Numbered from the stretch's first letter, positions 27,649-37,056 are shown. The stretch: DNA of 64,000 nt from Carboxylicivirga sp. (GCA_025210475.1 JAOARW010000063.1:1-64000), one strand, 5' to 3'. Made by a program: numbers and translations. The notes: generated by a model from the sequence alone, not told the origin.

Positions 27649-28604
27649 TAAATATCAAATCGTAGATTAGATGCTGCATCTTTGCGTACATCGCGATATT
27701 CGGTTAGCAGATTGTTGAAAACTTCGCTAACCGATTTTATGTCTTTAATTAAAGAAGCCACCTGACCAATTTCAAGTTCTCCCTCAACCAAATCACCTTC
27801 AAAAATACCTTTCTTGGCACGTCCTTTTCCTAGGATGTTTCTCAGATCGAGCATGGTAGCACCTTCCTCTTCGGCCTTGTGTACTTGCTCAAAAAAAGCA
27901 TTTTTAATTAAACGAACAGGCGCCAGTTTTTTAAGTGAAAGTAAGGTGCCACCTTCGCCGGTTTCAACCACCAGCTTTTTAAAGGCTTCGTGTGCCGATG
28001 ACTCTTCAGTGATGGCAAATCGCGAACCAATCTGCACACCATCTGCTCCGAGTGACATGGCTGCAAACATGCCTTTTCCGGTACCAATACCTCCGGCTGC
28101 AATTAAAGGCAGCGAGGTTTGTTGGCGAATGGCAGGGATTAAGGTTAATGTGGTGGTTTCTTCACGTCCATTGTGGCCGCCGGCTTCGAAACCCTCTGCC
28201 ACGATGGCATCAACACCCGCTTCTTCGCATTTTTGTGCAAAACGACCATTGGCAATAACATGAACCACGGTAATCCCTTTTTCCTTAAGAAAACCAGTCC
28301 ATTTGGCGGGATTACCTGCCGAGGTAAAAACAATTTTCACCTCTTCTTCGACAATAATCTCCATTAACTCGTTGATGTTGGGATAGAGCAATGGTACGTT
28401 GACACCCCATGGTTTAGTCGTAGCTTTTTTCATTTTCTGAATGTGCTCACGCAGTACATCCGGATACATCGATCCGGCACCTAATAAACCCAGTCCGCCA
28501 TTATTACTTACAGCTGACGCCAGGCGCCAGCCACTGCACCAAACCATACCACCCTGGATAATGGGGTATTGAATATCGAATAGTTCTGTTATTCTATTTT
28601 GCAT
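27648..28604 (-). CDS. Nitronate monooxygenase / FabK-like flavoprotein
   Basis: The 318-residue TIM-barrel FMN protein belongs to the 2-nitropropane dioxygenase family. Motifs include YPIIQGGMVWCSGWRLA near the N-terminus, EGFEAGGHNG (about 135-145), PLIAAGGIGTGKGMFAAMSLGADGVQIGSRF (FMN phosphate loop). It could oxidise nitronates or act as an enoyl-ACP reductase (FabK), which shares the fold. The absence of a fatty-acid gene neighbourhood leaves this open. It is the first gene of the operon with the two M16 subunits, overlapping the next gene at TAATG. Confidence 0.85.
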   Translation of the reverse strand: MQNRITELFDIQYPIIQGGMVWCSGWRLASAVSNNGGLGLLGAGSMYPDVLREHIQKMKKATTKPWGVNVPLLYPNINELMEIIVEEEVKIVFTSAGNPAKWTGFLKEKGITVVHVIANGRFAQKCEEAGVDAIVAEGFEAGGHNGREETTTLTLIPAIRQQTSLPLIAAGGIGTGKGMFAAMSLGADGVQIGSRFAITEESSAHEAFKKLVVETGEGGTLLSLKKLAPVRLIKNAFFEQVHKAEEEGATMLDLRNILGKGRAKKGIFEGDLVEGELEIGQVASLIKDIKSVSEVFNNLLTEYRDVRKDAASNLRFDI

Positions 28605-28642
28605 AGTATTTTAATGAAATCAATAATTATCTGACTTCTTTA

Positions 28643-29818
28643 TCAACTATCAATTCGTCTTTTGGTTCGGTTTACTTTCTTTTTAAATTCTTTCATCTCG
28701 CCTTCAAACATGTCGTAAGCAACAAACTTACACTCCAAAGGACCGTTGTAAAGGGTGTATTTTGAATCGGGGCGTAAACCCACAAACTTTAAGGCATCGA
28801 AGTTGGAGGTAATAATCCAGGCTTGCCAGTCGGTGTAGTTACGCTTCAGGTGCGAACCAATTTTCTTATAAAATTCGTTGATGTTGTCTTTCGTTAAGCG
28901 CTCACCATAAGGAGGGTTGGTAATCATCATTCCGCGAGGTGCCGGTGGCATGTGATCTTCCATGTTGGAGCGAACAATTCGAATCTGACGATTCAATCGG
29001 AAATCCAAAGAAGCTGTTTTGGCCATATCAACCGCTTGCGGATTATTATCACCACCAACAATGTTTACTTTTGGATAACGAATCTTGTTTTCTGCTTCGG
29101 TATATATTTTTTCCCAAAGAGCTTTATCGAAATCGGCCCACGACATAAAGCCAAAGTGCTTACGCTTGAAAGCCGGAGGCATATCACAAGCCATCATGGC
29201 AGCTTCCATTAATATCGTACCTGTTCCACACATAGGGTCGATCAAAGGAATGTCTTTGTGCCATTTGGCAATTTTCAACATACCGGCAGCCAACACCTCA
29301 TTTAATGGCGCTTTATGGTGAGGGTTGCGGTAACCTCTGCGATGCAACGATTCAACCGAGCTATCCAGGGAAATGGTAAACTGATCGTGCGATACATGCA
29401 CGTTTACCTGAAGGTCGGGCTTATCAATATTAACAGATGGGCGTTTACCATTCTTTTCTCTGAACTGGTCAACGATAGCATCTTTGGTTTTTAAGGATAA
29501 ATATTTGGTGTGTTTGAAGAAATCAGAAAAAGCCACCGCATCAATCGCAAAGGTGTTTTCTTCGGTCATATAGGCCGACCAATCAAACTTGTGGATGTTT
29601 TGGTAAAGTTCGTCTTCTGTTTTGGCTTTAAATGTTAAAACCGGAACAAGAACACGTAACGCAGTTCGCAGGTGCAAATTTGCTTTATACAAAACCTCTT
29701 TATCGCCTGTACAGCTTACAGCCCTTTTAACAGGAGTAACATCTTTGGCGCCTATTTCCCTCAATTCTTCCGCCAATACTTCTTCTAAACCATGAAAGGT
29801 TTTTACTAATAATTTCAT
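28643..29818 (-). CDS. THUMP-domain rRNA methyltransferase (RlmL-type)
   Basis: The 391-residue protein has an N-terminal THUMP RNA-binding domain (about 1-160, after a ferredoxin-like start). A Rossmann methyltransferase domain follows, with an SAM loop in DPMCGTGTILMEAAMMA and the catalytic N6-adenine/N2-guanine motif NPPYGERL. It corresponds to the N-terminal half of E. coli RlmL (m2G2445 of 23S rRNA), without the RlmK half, as is usual in Bacteroidota. The C-terminus is basic. It is monocistronic. Confidence 0.92.
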   Translation of the reverse strand: MKLLVKTFHGLEEVLAEELREIGAKDVTPVKRAVSCTGDKEVLYKANLHLRTALRVLVPVLTFKAKTEDELYQNIHKFDWSAYMTEENTFAIDAVAFSDFFKHTKYLSLKTKDAIVDQFREKNGKRPSVNIDKPDLQVNVHVSHDQFTISLDSSVESLHRRGYRNPHHKAPLNEVLAAGMLKIAKWHKDIPLIDPMCGTGTILMEAAMMACDMPPAFKRKHFGFMSWADFDKALWEKIYTEAENKIRYPKVNIVGGDNNPQAVDMAKTASLDFRLNRQIRIVRSNMEDHMPPAPRGMMITNPPYGERLTKDNINEFYKKIGSHLKRNYTDWQAWIITSNFDALKFVGLRPDSKYTLYNGPLECKFVAYDMFEGEMKEFKKKVNRTKRRIDS

Positions 29819-30001
29819 GCGAATGCGTTTTTCAATAAATCTTTTGGTCTGTTATCCATTTAATAACAGGTTGTTATAAAAGCTTCTTCTCTTTTATGAG
29901 AAAAGAGGCCGCAAAGGTACAAAACTTAATATTAACAAGCTATTAGCCGCTTTTGAATCCTACTATCTTTTTACATTTCTTAACGTTCTTTCTTCGTCTT
30001 A

Positions 30002-31231
30002 CTATACCGTCTCGGCTTTAATAGCTTCTTTTACTAATTTTTTGTCCATAAAAGTGCCGGAGAAAATGAGTCCGCCAATGATTCCCATAAAAATATACAA
30101 GACTTGCTCGCCCATATTGCTGTTGCTTAAATGAGAATCAAAAAACAAAGTGCTGAGACCGATGAAAGCTTTGCTACCAGGAACCAGCATAATGATACCG
30201 GGAATCATATATACGAGTCGGGGAACCTTTGTTAGGTGTGCAAAAAACTTACTAATGGCAACCGCTACCAGCGTTCCGATAAATATACTGATGAGCAGAC
30301 CTGTAAAATCGAGTAGCATGGTTGTATAGAAGCAGATAAAGCCTGTGACCACGCCTAACGGAATATCTTTAAATCGTACTTTAAATACCGGCATTAAACT
30401 TAGGGATAACAAGGGGATGGCAATCAAATCCACCCATCCGGGAATATCGCCAATGGCGGCATGCGGTTCCAGATCGATAAATAATGGTAAGACGGTGAGA
30501 CCAAGTACAACCCCAAACACCTGCTTAAATAAAGAAACCAAGGCATCGAATAATTTGGCGGTACCGGATACTAAACTACGGGAAGTTATTTCCTCAAGAG
30601 CTGTGGTTAATGATAAGCCCGGAATAAAGATGATGATGGAAGCCAGGATGGTCATCGAAATATACAAATCGGGTAATACCGTTGATAGCAGACCGGTGAT
30701 GATGGTAGCCATAAAAGCAACCAGAGATTCCAGTGTGCTTTTAATGTAGCTGGATCGTCGGGTTAATAAGGTAATGCCGTAGATCAGTGCTCCCAATAGG
30801 GTAGCCACTATTACCGAAAGCCAATTGGTATTTAAAATGATGCAAAAGGAGCCAGCCGACACCATGTACGATAAAAGCTCTACAATTTTACTGTAGCCCG
30901 ACTGCGATTGGTAAAGTTCCTGAATCTTTCCATGGGCTTCAGTAACACTTAGTTTATTGTCGATAACTTTGTTAGTGGTTTCAACAATCGATGACAATGC
31001 ACCAAGGTTAAGTTCTCCCGGTGGCACACACTCAACATGGTTATAGGTGTGCTCGTCTTCTTCATAAAACACATAGTTAATCCATGTTGGCGTATCCATA
31101 AAACTACCCTTAATGCCCTTTTTATCGGCTATTTCGGTGAGGTATAGTTGCGATTTGTAAGATGGTACACCAAAAGTGTGCAGTGCTTTGCCCAGCTGTA
31201 CAATGAATTTGTATTGTTGAGGAATTTGCAT
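30002..31231 (-). CDS. ThrE-type threonine/serine exporter family protein
   Basis: The 409-residue protein starts with a soluble region of about 110 residues (LGKALHTFGVPSYKSQLYL typical of this family). About ten membrane segments follow in two blocks, DUF1212 (PF06738) and DUF3815 (PF12821), fused in one chain. Such proteins export threonine or serine. Stretches like IPGLSLTTALEEI and YMIPGIIMLVPGS are characteristic. It is a single gene, divergent from the lipoprotein operon at 31459. Confidence 0.88.
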   Translation of the reverse strand: MQIPQQYKFIVQLGKALHTFGVPSYKSQLYLTEIADKKGIKGSFMDTPTWINYVFYEEDEHTYNHVECVPPGELNLGALSSIVETTNKVIDNKLSVTEAHGKIQELYQSQSGYSKIVELLSYMVSAGSFCIILNTNWLSVIVATLLGALIYGITLLTRRSSYIKSTLESLVAFMATIITGLLSTVLPDLYISMTILASIIIFIPGLSLTTALEEITSRSLVSGTAKLFDALVSLFKQVFGVVLGLTVLPLFIDLEPHAAIGDIPGWVDLIAIPLLSLSLMPVFKVRFKDIPLGVVTGFICFYTTMLLDFTGLLISIFIGTLVAVAISKFFAHLTKVPRLVYMIPGIIMLVPGSKAFIGLSTLFFDSHLSNSNMGEQVLYIFMGIIGGLIFSGTFMDKKLVKEAIKAETV

Positions 31232-31458
31232 TTTATGAATATCTGCGTCAGGTTAAATGATGGGGCAAATTTAGCTAAGATTTAGCATAGATATTCAATA
31301 TGCTAAAATTTAAGTGTTATGATATATGTCAGTGATTGTTTGAATTTAGCGATTGATTTAATCATTTGATTCACGATTCTTTCCACTTGATGAAGGTGCT
31401 TTTGTTTCTAAATGTTTTCTTATCTTTCTTTGCTTATTAATAAAGATACCTTATCGAT

Positions 31459-32334
31459 ATGTCTTACGTGATAAAAGTCTTGCCTTTAGTTCTTTTAATG
31501 TGCTCGTGTGCCAATGTAGGTAGCCAGGTATGGAAGATAAATGCTGATGCCAGCCATCGTTATGAATATGCAAAGCCATCCAATGAATGGGAATTGCATT
31601 ACGATTTACAGGAAATATCCGGCTTGGACTATGATCAGTCGGAAAATCAGCTGTTGGCCATTAATGATGAAAAGGGGAAAGTGTATCAAATTAATTTAGA
31701 AACGGGTGATAGTAAGGTGAAATATCATTTCCACAAAAATGGCGATTATGAAGGAATCGCAAAAGTTGGTAAGCACATCTATGTGTTAAAAAGCAACGGG
31801 AAGCTTTATCGGTACAATACAGAAAAGCAAAAGACCAAAGAGATGGAAACCGGTCTGTCGTCAAAGAATGATGCAGAAGGTTTGTGTTACGATCGGGATA
31901 AAAACAGTTTATTAATTGCTTGTAAGGGGCAAACCAAAGACAATAAGAAAGGGGTTAAGGCCATTTATCGTTATGACTTGGATGAAAAAAAGATGACATC
32001 GAAGAAAGAGATAAAAATTGAAGTGGATAATTTGGAACAATTGGCCAAAGTGCAAGGCTTGGGCACTAACCAACAATGGCGTTTAAAACGTTTTTCTCCA
32101 TCAGGCATTGCCATTCACCCACAAACCAAATCTTATTATATTTTATCGGCACGCGGAAGCCTGTTATTGGTATACAATGAACAACAAATTGCAGAATACC
32201 TTGTTTTTCTGGATACAAACGCTTTGCCTCAGCCCGAAGGCATTTGCTTTGATAAAGATGGGAATTTGTTTATTTCCTCTGAGGGAAAAGGAGAAGGGGG
32301 GAAGTTACTCATGTATAAATGGATGGATCAATGA
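31459..32334 (+). CDS. SdiA-regulated/phytase-like propeller lipoprotein
   Basis: The 291-residue protein has a lipobox (VLLMCSCANV, with Cys at about 16-18). It has a beta-propeller-like domain with blades such as LQEISGLDYDQSENQLLAINDEKGKVYQI, DAEGLCYDRDKNSLLIACKG and SGIAIHPQTKSYYILSARGSLL. This matches the SdiA-regulated family, often found next to phosphate or calcium enzymes. The stop codon overlaps the start of the next gene in ATGA (32331-32334), so the two are translationally coupled and probably work together at the envelope. Confidence 0.8.
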   Translation: MSYVIKVLPLVLLMCSCANVGSQVWKINADASHRYEYAKPSNEWELHYDLQEISGLDYDQSENQLLAINDEKGKVYQINLETGDSKVKYHFHKNGDYEGIAKVGKHIYVLKSNGKLYRYNTEKQKTKEMETGLSSKNDAEGLCYDRDKNSLLIACKGQTKDNKKGVKAIYRYDLDEKKMTSKKEIKIEVDNLEQLAKVQGLGTNQQWRLKRFSPSGIAIHPQTKSYYILSARGSLLLVYNEQQIAEYLVFLDTNALPQPEGICFDKDGNLFISSEGKGEGGKLLMYKWMDQ

Positions 32335-35300
32335 AGTGGAAGATAATTATAGTTGCTCTTTTAATTTGGGGGTGTTCATCGGTGAAGCCGCCTTATTATA
32401 GCGCTGAAGAAGTTAATTGGTTGCAAACATCCAAAAGCACTTCTGAGCAGCCTTTGCGAACCCTCTTTTTAATTGGAGATGCCGGTCAGCTTGATAATGA
32501 GTTGAAGGGACAAAACTATGTTCTGTCGGCTGTGGAAAACGAACTGACAAAAACCAGTGGGCCAAGCGATGTGGTTTTTCTTGGGGATAATGTGTATCCG
32601 TTGGGATTGCCTTCTAAAAGTAATGAAGAACGCTCACTCAGTGAATCCATTTTACGATCGCAATTAAAGTTAGCCCGACTGGCCAATGGTAATACCTATT
32701 TTATTGCTGGAAATCATGATTGGAAAAAAGGCAAGAAAGGTGGACTGAAAAGGGTTAAGCGCCAGGAAAAGTACATCGAATCCTATTACGATGACGATTT
32801 TGAGAAGAAAGTCAGAATGTATCCTGGTGATGGATGCAGTGACCCGAAAGTGGTAAAAGTGAGCAAAGATTTGGTTTATATTTTTATCGATTCGCAATGG
32901 TGGTTTCACGATTGGGATAGCGAGAAAAAGATGAATAAAGGTTGCGACATAAAAACCAGGGGCGATCTTTTGGTGCGCATGGAAGAGATCTTTATGAATT
33001 ATAAAAATGATGAGTTGATTGTTTTTATGCATCACCCCATGAAAAGTAATGGTAAACACGGTGGTTACTTTTCGTTCAATCATCATTTGTTTCCCTTGCG
33101 TGAGCTGAACCCGAATTTATGGATTCCGTTACCAGTCATTGGTTCGGCCTATCCGGTTTTCCGACAAACCAGTGGTTCGGTTCAGGATATCAGTCATCAT
33201 CGTTACCAGGATTTTATCCATGGATTAACCGATGCGGCTGAGAAATGGGAAGTGAACGTCACCTTTGCATCGGGACATGAGCATAATCTGCAATATTTCG
33301 ACGATGAAGAAATCAAACATGTGATTAGTGGCTCGGGAAGTAAGGTAACCTATGCTGCAGCGGGTGGTGATGCCGAATACACAAGTGAAGCCAGGGGCTA
33401 TGTGAAAATTGATTTCTATAAGAATGCCGAGGCCTGGATTGAATATTATACGGTTGATGGTTTTGATAAAACACCCGTACTGGAGTTCAGAAAGCAAATG
33501 CGGAAACCCAAGGCAGGTGCCATAAAGGCGGAGGTCAATTACCCGCCTGTAAGGGGAACCGACACTTTGCTGGCCGTCAATAAGGTGTTTGAAGGAAGTA
33601 ATTTTATGAAGTTTTGGCTGGGCGAACAGTATCGAACAATGTGGGCCACCGAAGTACAGGCGCCTTTGATTGATCTGGAAACCAAGCACGGTGGATTAAC
33701 GCCAATTAAAAAGGGAGGCGGTATGTCGTCCAATTCCCTGCGCATGGAAAAGGAAAATGGACAACAATACATTTTGCGATCCATTAACAAGGATTATTCC
33801 AAGTTGGTGGATGCCAAGTTTGCCAATCTGAAGGCCCTTAATATTATGAAGGATCAGAATTCGGGTAGCCACCCCTTTGGAGCGTTAATGATTCCTTCAT
33901 TATCCAAAGCGGCCGGTGTTTATTCGACGCAGCCCGAGTTGGTTTACCTTAAGCATCAACGTGGTTTGGGGAACTACAATGCATTCTTTCCGGAGGAAAT
34001 GTACTTATTGGAACAGCGTCCTTCGGGCGATTGGAGCGATGCCGACTACTTTGGTCGTTCGGAAGAAATAATTGGTTATACCGATTTACTGGAAACCCTT
34101 CGTGAAAAGAAAAGCCATTTTATCGATCAGGATTGGGTATTGAAATCGCGTTTGTTCGATCTGTTTATTCACGATTGGGACCGGCACGATGACCAGTGGC
34201 GCTGGGCGAGTTTTGAACAAGCGGATAAAACCATTTATCGCCCCATACCGCGCGATCGCGATCAGGTTTTTTACAAATTCGAAGGGGTAATACCGGTGTA
34301 TGTTTCGACCTTTCTGATGAAGAAATTTAAAACCATGAAGGGGAATGTGAGCGATGTGAAAAATCTGTCGTTTAATGCCCGTTATTTCGATCGTTACTTT
34401 TTAAATGATTTGGAGTGGAGCGAATGGGAGCAAATTACGAAGGACTTGCAGGCCGCTATGACGGATGAGGTGATTGATTCGGCTTTATTGGCCTTGCCAC
34501 CCGAAGTGCGCGATCAGAATAATGAGGTGATTGCCTTGTTAAAGGAACGACGAGGGAATCTATTGGAGATTGCGCGTAAATTATATGATTTTCTTAGCAG
34601 CGAAGTGGAAGTGTCGGCCACGGATAATGATGATGTGTTTGAATTGCATCGCCATGATGATGGGCGAATGGACGTGAAGTACTATGTGAAACGAAAATCA
34701 AAAGGAGATTTACTCAAATATCAGCGCACCTTTTATCCCGATGAAACGAATGAAGTTCGCTTATATGGCTTGCGCGGTGAAGATGAGTTTATCATAACCG
34801 GATCGGATAAGCAAACAATAAAAGTTCGCATCATAGGAGGCGAAGACAAAGATAAGCTCGTCAATAAAACGGGCGGAAGCCGACTATTCGCCTACGACTC
34901 TATCGAAGGCATCGAAATAAATGGTGAGGGAGTGAAGGATAAAACTTCTGATGAGGTAGACATCAACGAGTACGACCGTTATGGTTTTAAGTACAATACC
35001 AGCCTGCCACTTTTAAGGGGTGGTTATACCTACGATGATGGCGTTTGGCTGGGTTTAACACACACCTGGACTCGTCATGCCTGGCGCGCCGAACCATACC
35101 GATCCAAACAGCAGGTGGCTGCTTTGGTGGCACCCGGTAGTCAGGACGCTTTTATGTTTTTGTACGAAGGCCATTTTCCTGATTTGGTGAAGAATGTTGA
35201 TTTCTATCCGTCTGTGCATGTTGATTATCCAAGTATCGAAAACTTTTTTGGTTATGGCAATGAGTCGATCAACGAAGATCGGGATAAGCAATACAACTGG

Positions 35301-36032
35301 GTACGAAAACGGGCCATTAAAATAGAGCCTTTGATTAGTTTTAAAAGTCGAAATTCATATTCTGGGTTTAAATTCGGGCCAACTTTCGAATCGGTTAGGA
35401 TTGAAGATACAGATGGCCGGGTAGGACAAGATCCTGAATTAGGTTTTACCGAAGAGGAATTGGATCGGCATAGTTTTGTTGGGGGTAAAATAGCTTACCA
35501 TGTCAATTACGTCGATCGGGAATCAAAACCGACCAATGGGATTCGCTTTAATGCCTCATTGGCGTATGAAAATGATGTGACCAATACCAACGATTTATGG
35601 AGTTTTGGAGCTAATATGCAGGGCTATTTGGCAATATTGAGTCGACCACAATTGGTGTTGGCCAATAACGTGGGGTATCAATCCATTAATGGTGAGGCAC
35701 AATTCTATCAATATCCCAGCCTGGGTAACCGAACTTTTCTTCGCGGGTATCGAAATAATCGATTCAGGGGTGAGAAAGCCTTCTACGAAAATCTGGATTT
35801 AAGGCTACAGTTGATTGATTGGGATAATCGTTTTGTGCCGATGGACATTGGCGTATTAGGAGGTTTTGATGTTGGACGGGTTTGGATGGATGGCGAAGAT
35901 TCCAATACCTGGCACCATAGTCAAACCATTGGTATGTGGATGGATGTGTTGGAGATGGTGGTTATGCAACCCTATTATTCCTACACGAAAGAGGGACATT
36001 ATTTTAGCTTCAGGATGTCGTATAATTTCTAA
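32331..36032 (+). CDS. Lipoprotein: metallophosphoesterase + kinase-like region + outer-membrane barrel
   Basis: From the ATG at 32331 (it alone gives a lipoprotein signal, MKWKIIIVALLIWGCSS) this encodes 1233 residues. Residues about 40-330 are a calcineurin-like phosphoesterase with all metal motifs: IGDAG, GDNVYP, GNHDW, MHHP and GHEHN. Residues about 420-720 look like an atypical protein kinase: a Gly-rich GGGMSSNS, a lysine/arginine strand YILRSINKD, a hinge EEMYLLEQRPSG, a catalytic-loop-like HDWDRHDDQW (D617) and IPRDRDQVF (D642/D644). Residues about 880-1233 are a BamA/TamA-like 16-stranded barrel ending in aromatic FRMSYNF. The first two parts are clear; the kinase assignment is inference from motif order (Fam20C/HipA-like D-R-H). 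Confidence 0.8.
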   Translation: MKWKIIIVALLIWGCSSVKPPYYSAEEVNWLQTSKSTSEQPLRTLFLIGDAGQLDNELKGQNYVLSAVENELTKTSGPSDVVFLGDNVYPLGLPSKSNEERSLSESILRSQLKLARLANGNTYFIAGNHDWKKGKKGGLKRVKRQEKYIESYYDDDFEKKVRMYPGDGCSDPKVVKVSKDLVYIFIDSQWWFHDWDSEKKMNKGCDIKTRGDLLVRMEEIFMNYKNDELIVFMHHPMKSNGKHGGYFSFNHHLFPLRELNPNLWIPLPVIGSAYPVFRQTSGSVQDISHHRYQDFIHGLTDAAEKWEVNVTFASGHEHNLQYFDDEEIKHVISGSGSKVTYAAAGGDAEYTSEARGYVKIDFYKNAEAWIEYYTVDGFDKTPVLEFRKQMRKPKAGAIKAEVNYPPVRGTDTLLAVNKVFEGSNFMKFWLGEQYRTMWATEVQAPLIDLETKHGGLTPIKKGGGMSSNSLRMEKENGQQYILRSINKDYSKLVDAKFANLKALNIMKDQNSGSHPFGALMIPSLSKAAGVYSTQPELVYLKHQRGLGNYNAFFPEEMYLLEQRPSGDWSDADYFGRSEEIIGYTDLLETLREKKSHFIDQDWVLKSRLFDLFIHDWDRHDDQWRWASFEQADKTIYRPIPRDRDQVFYKFEGVIPVYVSTFLMKKFKTMKGNVSDVKNLSFNARYFDRYFLNDLEWSEWEQITKDLQAAMTDEVIDSALLALPPEVRDQNNEVIALLKERRGNLLEIARKLYDFLSSEVEVSATDNDDVFELHRHDDGRMDVKYYVKRKSKGDLLKYQRTFYPDETNEVRLYGLRGEDEFIITGSDKQTIKVRIIGGEDKDKLVNKTGGSRLFAYDSIEGIEINGEGVKDKTSDEVDINEYDRYGFKYNTSLPLLRGGYTYDDGVWLGLTHTWTRHAWRAEPYRSKQQVAALVAPGSQDAFMFLYEGHFPDLVKNVDFYPSVHVDYPSIENFFGYGNESINEDRDKQYNWVRKRAIKIEPLISFKSRNSYSGFKFGPTFESVRIEDTDGRVGQDPELGFTEEELDRHSFVGGKIAYHVNYVDRESKPTNGIRFNASLAYENDVTNTNDLWSFGANMQGYLAILSRPQLVLANNVGYQSINGEAQFYQYPSLGNRTFLRGYRNNRFRGEKAFYENLDLRLQLIDWDNRFVPMDIGVLGGFDVGRVWMDGEDSNTWHHSQTIGMWMDVLEMVVMQPYYSYTKEGHYFSFRMSYNF

Positions 36033-36072
36033 TGAGTTATCCTTAAATTCGCAGGCACTAAAATCTTTTTTA

Positions 36073-36711
36073 ATGGATTTAAAAGAAACCATACAGCGTA
36101 AGTTCCCGATATTAACCGACCCTGACTTGATAAGTGAGATGGAGCGTTTTTGTACCACTAAAACCCTGGAAGCCGGTAATAATTTTATCGAAATTGGTGA
36201 TGATGTGGTGGCTATGCCGCTTCTGACAGAAGGTGTAATAAAGATTGTTAGGGAAGATAATGATGGGAATGAGTTATTGCTGTATTACCTCAATGGCGGC
36301 GATACTTGTGCTTCCACTTTATCTTGTTGTATGGAAAGGGCTAAGAGCGAAGTCCGGGCCACTGTTATAGAGACTGTGACCGCCATTATGGTACCCATCC
36401 AATGCATGGAAGACTGGATGAAGAAATATACCGGTTGGCGCAGTTTCATCATGCAGTCGTACCGTTTGCGCTTCGAGGAGCTATTACAAACCATCGATAG
36501 CATTGCCTTTAAAAAGATGGACGAACGCCTGGTGGATTACCTGGTGCAATTGTCGGAAGAGCGTAATACAAAAATCTTGCATGGTACCCATCAGGAAATA
36601 GCCGATGATTTACATACTTCCCGCGAGGTTGTTTCGCGCCTGCTAAAACAGTTGGAAAAACTTGGTAAGGTAAGATTGTCGCGCAATAAGATTGAATTGC
36701 TGGGGATGTAG
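36073..36711 (+). CDS. Crp/Fnr-family transcription regulator
   Basis: The 212-residue protein starts at ATG 36073; the longer in-frame reading reaches back into the preceding gene and is rejected. A cyclic-nucleotide-binding-like fold covers about residues 1-120. It lacks the N-terminal cysteine cluster of Fnr and the cAMP-contacting RS motif. A helix-turn-helix follows in GTHQEIADDLHTSREVVSRLLKQLEKLG (about 168-195), whose R-E-V-V-S-R resembles the recognition helix that binds TGTGA half-sites. A matching palindrome lies at 36974, before the rhodanese operon, its likely target. Confidence 0.88.
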   Translation: MDLKETIQRKFPILTDPDLISEMERFCTTKTLEAGNNFIEIGDDVVAMPLLTEGVIKIVREDNDGNELLLYYLNGGDTCASTLSCCMERAKSEVRATVIETVTAIMVPIQCMEDWMKKYTGWRSFIMQSYRLRFEELLQTIDSIAFKKMDERLVDYLVQLSEERNTKILHGTHQEIADDLHTSREVVSRLLKQLEKLGKVRLSRNKIELLGM

Positions 36712-36720
36712 TTTAGGGTA

Positions 36721-36770
36721 TAGGGTATAGGGTATAGGGTTCAGGGTATAGGGTTCAAGGTTCAGGGTTC
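36721..36770. repeat. Telomere-like G-rich heptamer repeats
   Basis: Short repeats such as TAGGGTA, AGGGTTC and CAAGGTT follow the crp-like stop codon. A C-rich inverted counterpart (ACCTTAAACC, AATCCCTAAAC) lies at about 36906-36950, flanking the 41-bp units. The G-runs could form quadruplex structures. I see no gene here. Confidence 0.7.
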
Positions 36771-36777
36771 AAGCATG

Positions 36778-36900
36778 TCAACTTTTTCACAGGGAAGCTT
36801 TTAAGGTTTGCGGAAGGGTCGACTTTTTCGTTGGACGAGCTTTCAAGGTTTGCGGAAGGGTCAACTTTTTCACAGGGAAGCTTTCAAGATTCGCGGAACT
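36778..36900. repeat. Three tandem units of about 41 bp
   Basis: The units begin at 36778, 36819 and 36861. The pattern is TCAACTTTTTC, then a variable stretch, then AGCTTTCAAGGTTTGCGGAA. Units 1 and 3 share CACAGGGAAGCTTT; unit 2 has GTTGGACGAGCTTT. No open frame is plausible. Together with the surrounding heptamers it forms a complex intergenic repeat in a gap of about 345 bp. Confidence 0.85.
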
Positions 36901-36973
36901 CATAATCCAAAACCTTAATCCCTAAACCCCCAACCTTAAACCTTAACCCATCACTCCCAACCCAAAATCCTTA

Positions 36974-37018
36974 TGTGACCAAAAGCACAAAACAGTTTTT
37001 TTCATGGTTGTAGTTTTG
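36974..37018 (+). promoter_or_regulatory. Crp/Fnr-type operator and promoter of the rhodanese operon
   Basis: TGTGACCAAAAGCACA (36974-36989) matches TGTGA-N6-TCACA with one changed base. TAGTTTTG (37011-37018) fits the Bacteroidota -7 consensus TAnnTTTG, giving a start site near 37023. The palindrome centre (36981.5) is then about -41.5, the classic position for activation by Crp/Fnr proteins. No good -33 element is visible, which also fits activator dependence. Confidence 0.65.
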
Positions 37019-37056
37019 CCAACGCAAAATTTAAAACAAACAAAAAATATATAATC

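Noticed and set aside
27814..28263. 149-codon plus-strand frame opposite the nitronate monooxygenase gene
   Set aside because: The opposite strand encodes a complete, well-conserved flavoprotein, so this frame is a shadow.
35866..36072. Extended reading of the Crp/Fnr gene back into the phosphoesterase/barrel gene
   Set aside because: The N-terminal 69 residues are out-of-frame coding sequence of the preceding gene, and the Crp fold starts at ATG 36073.
36721..36950. CRISPR array or true telomere
   Set aside because: Units are directly adjacent with no unique spacers, no cas genes occur, and the chromosome continues on both sides.
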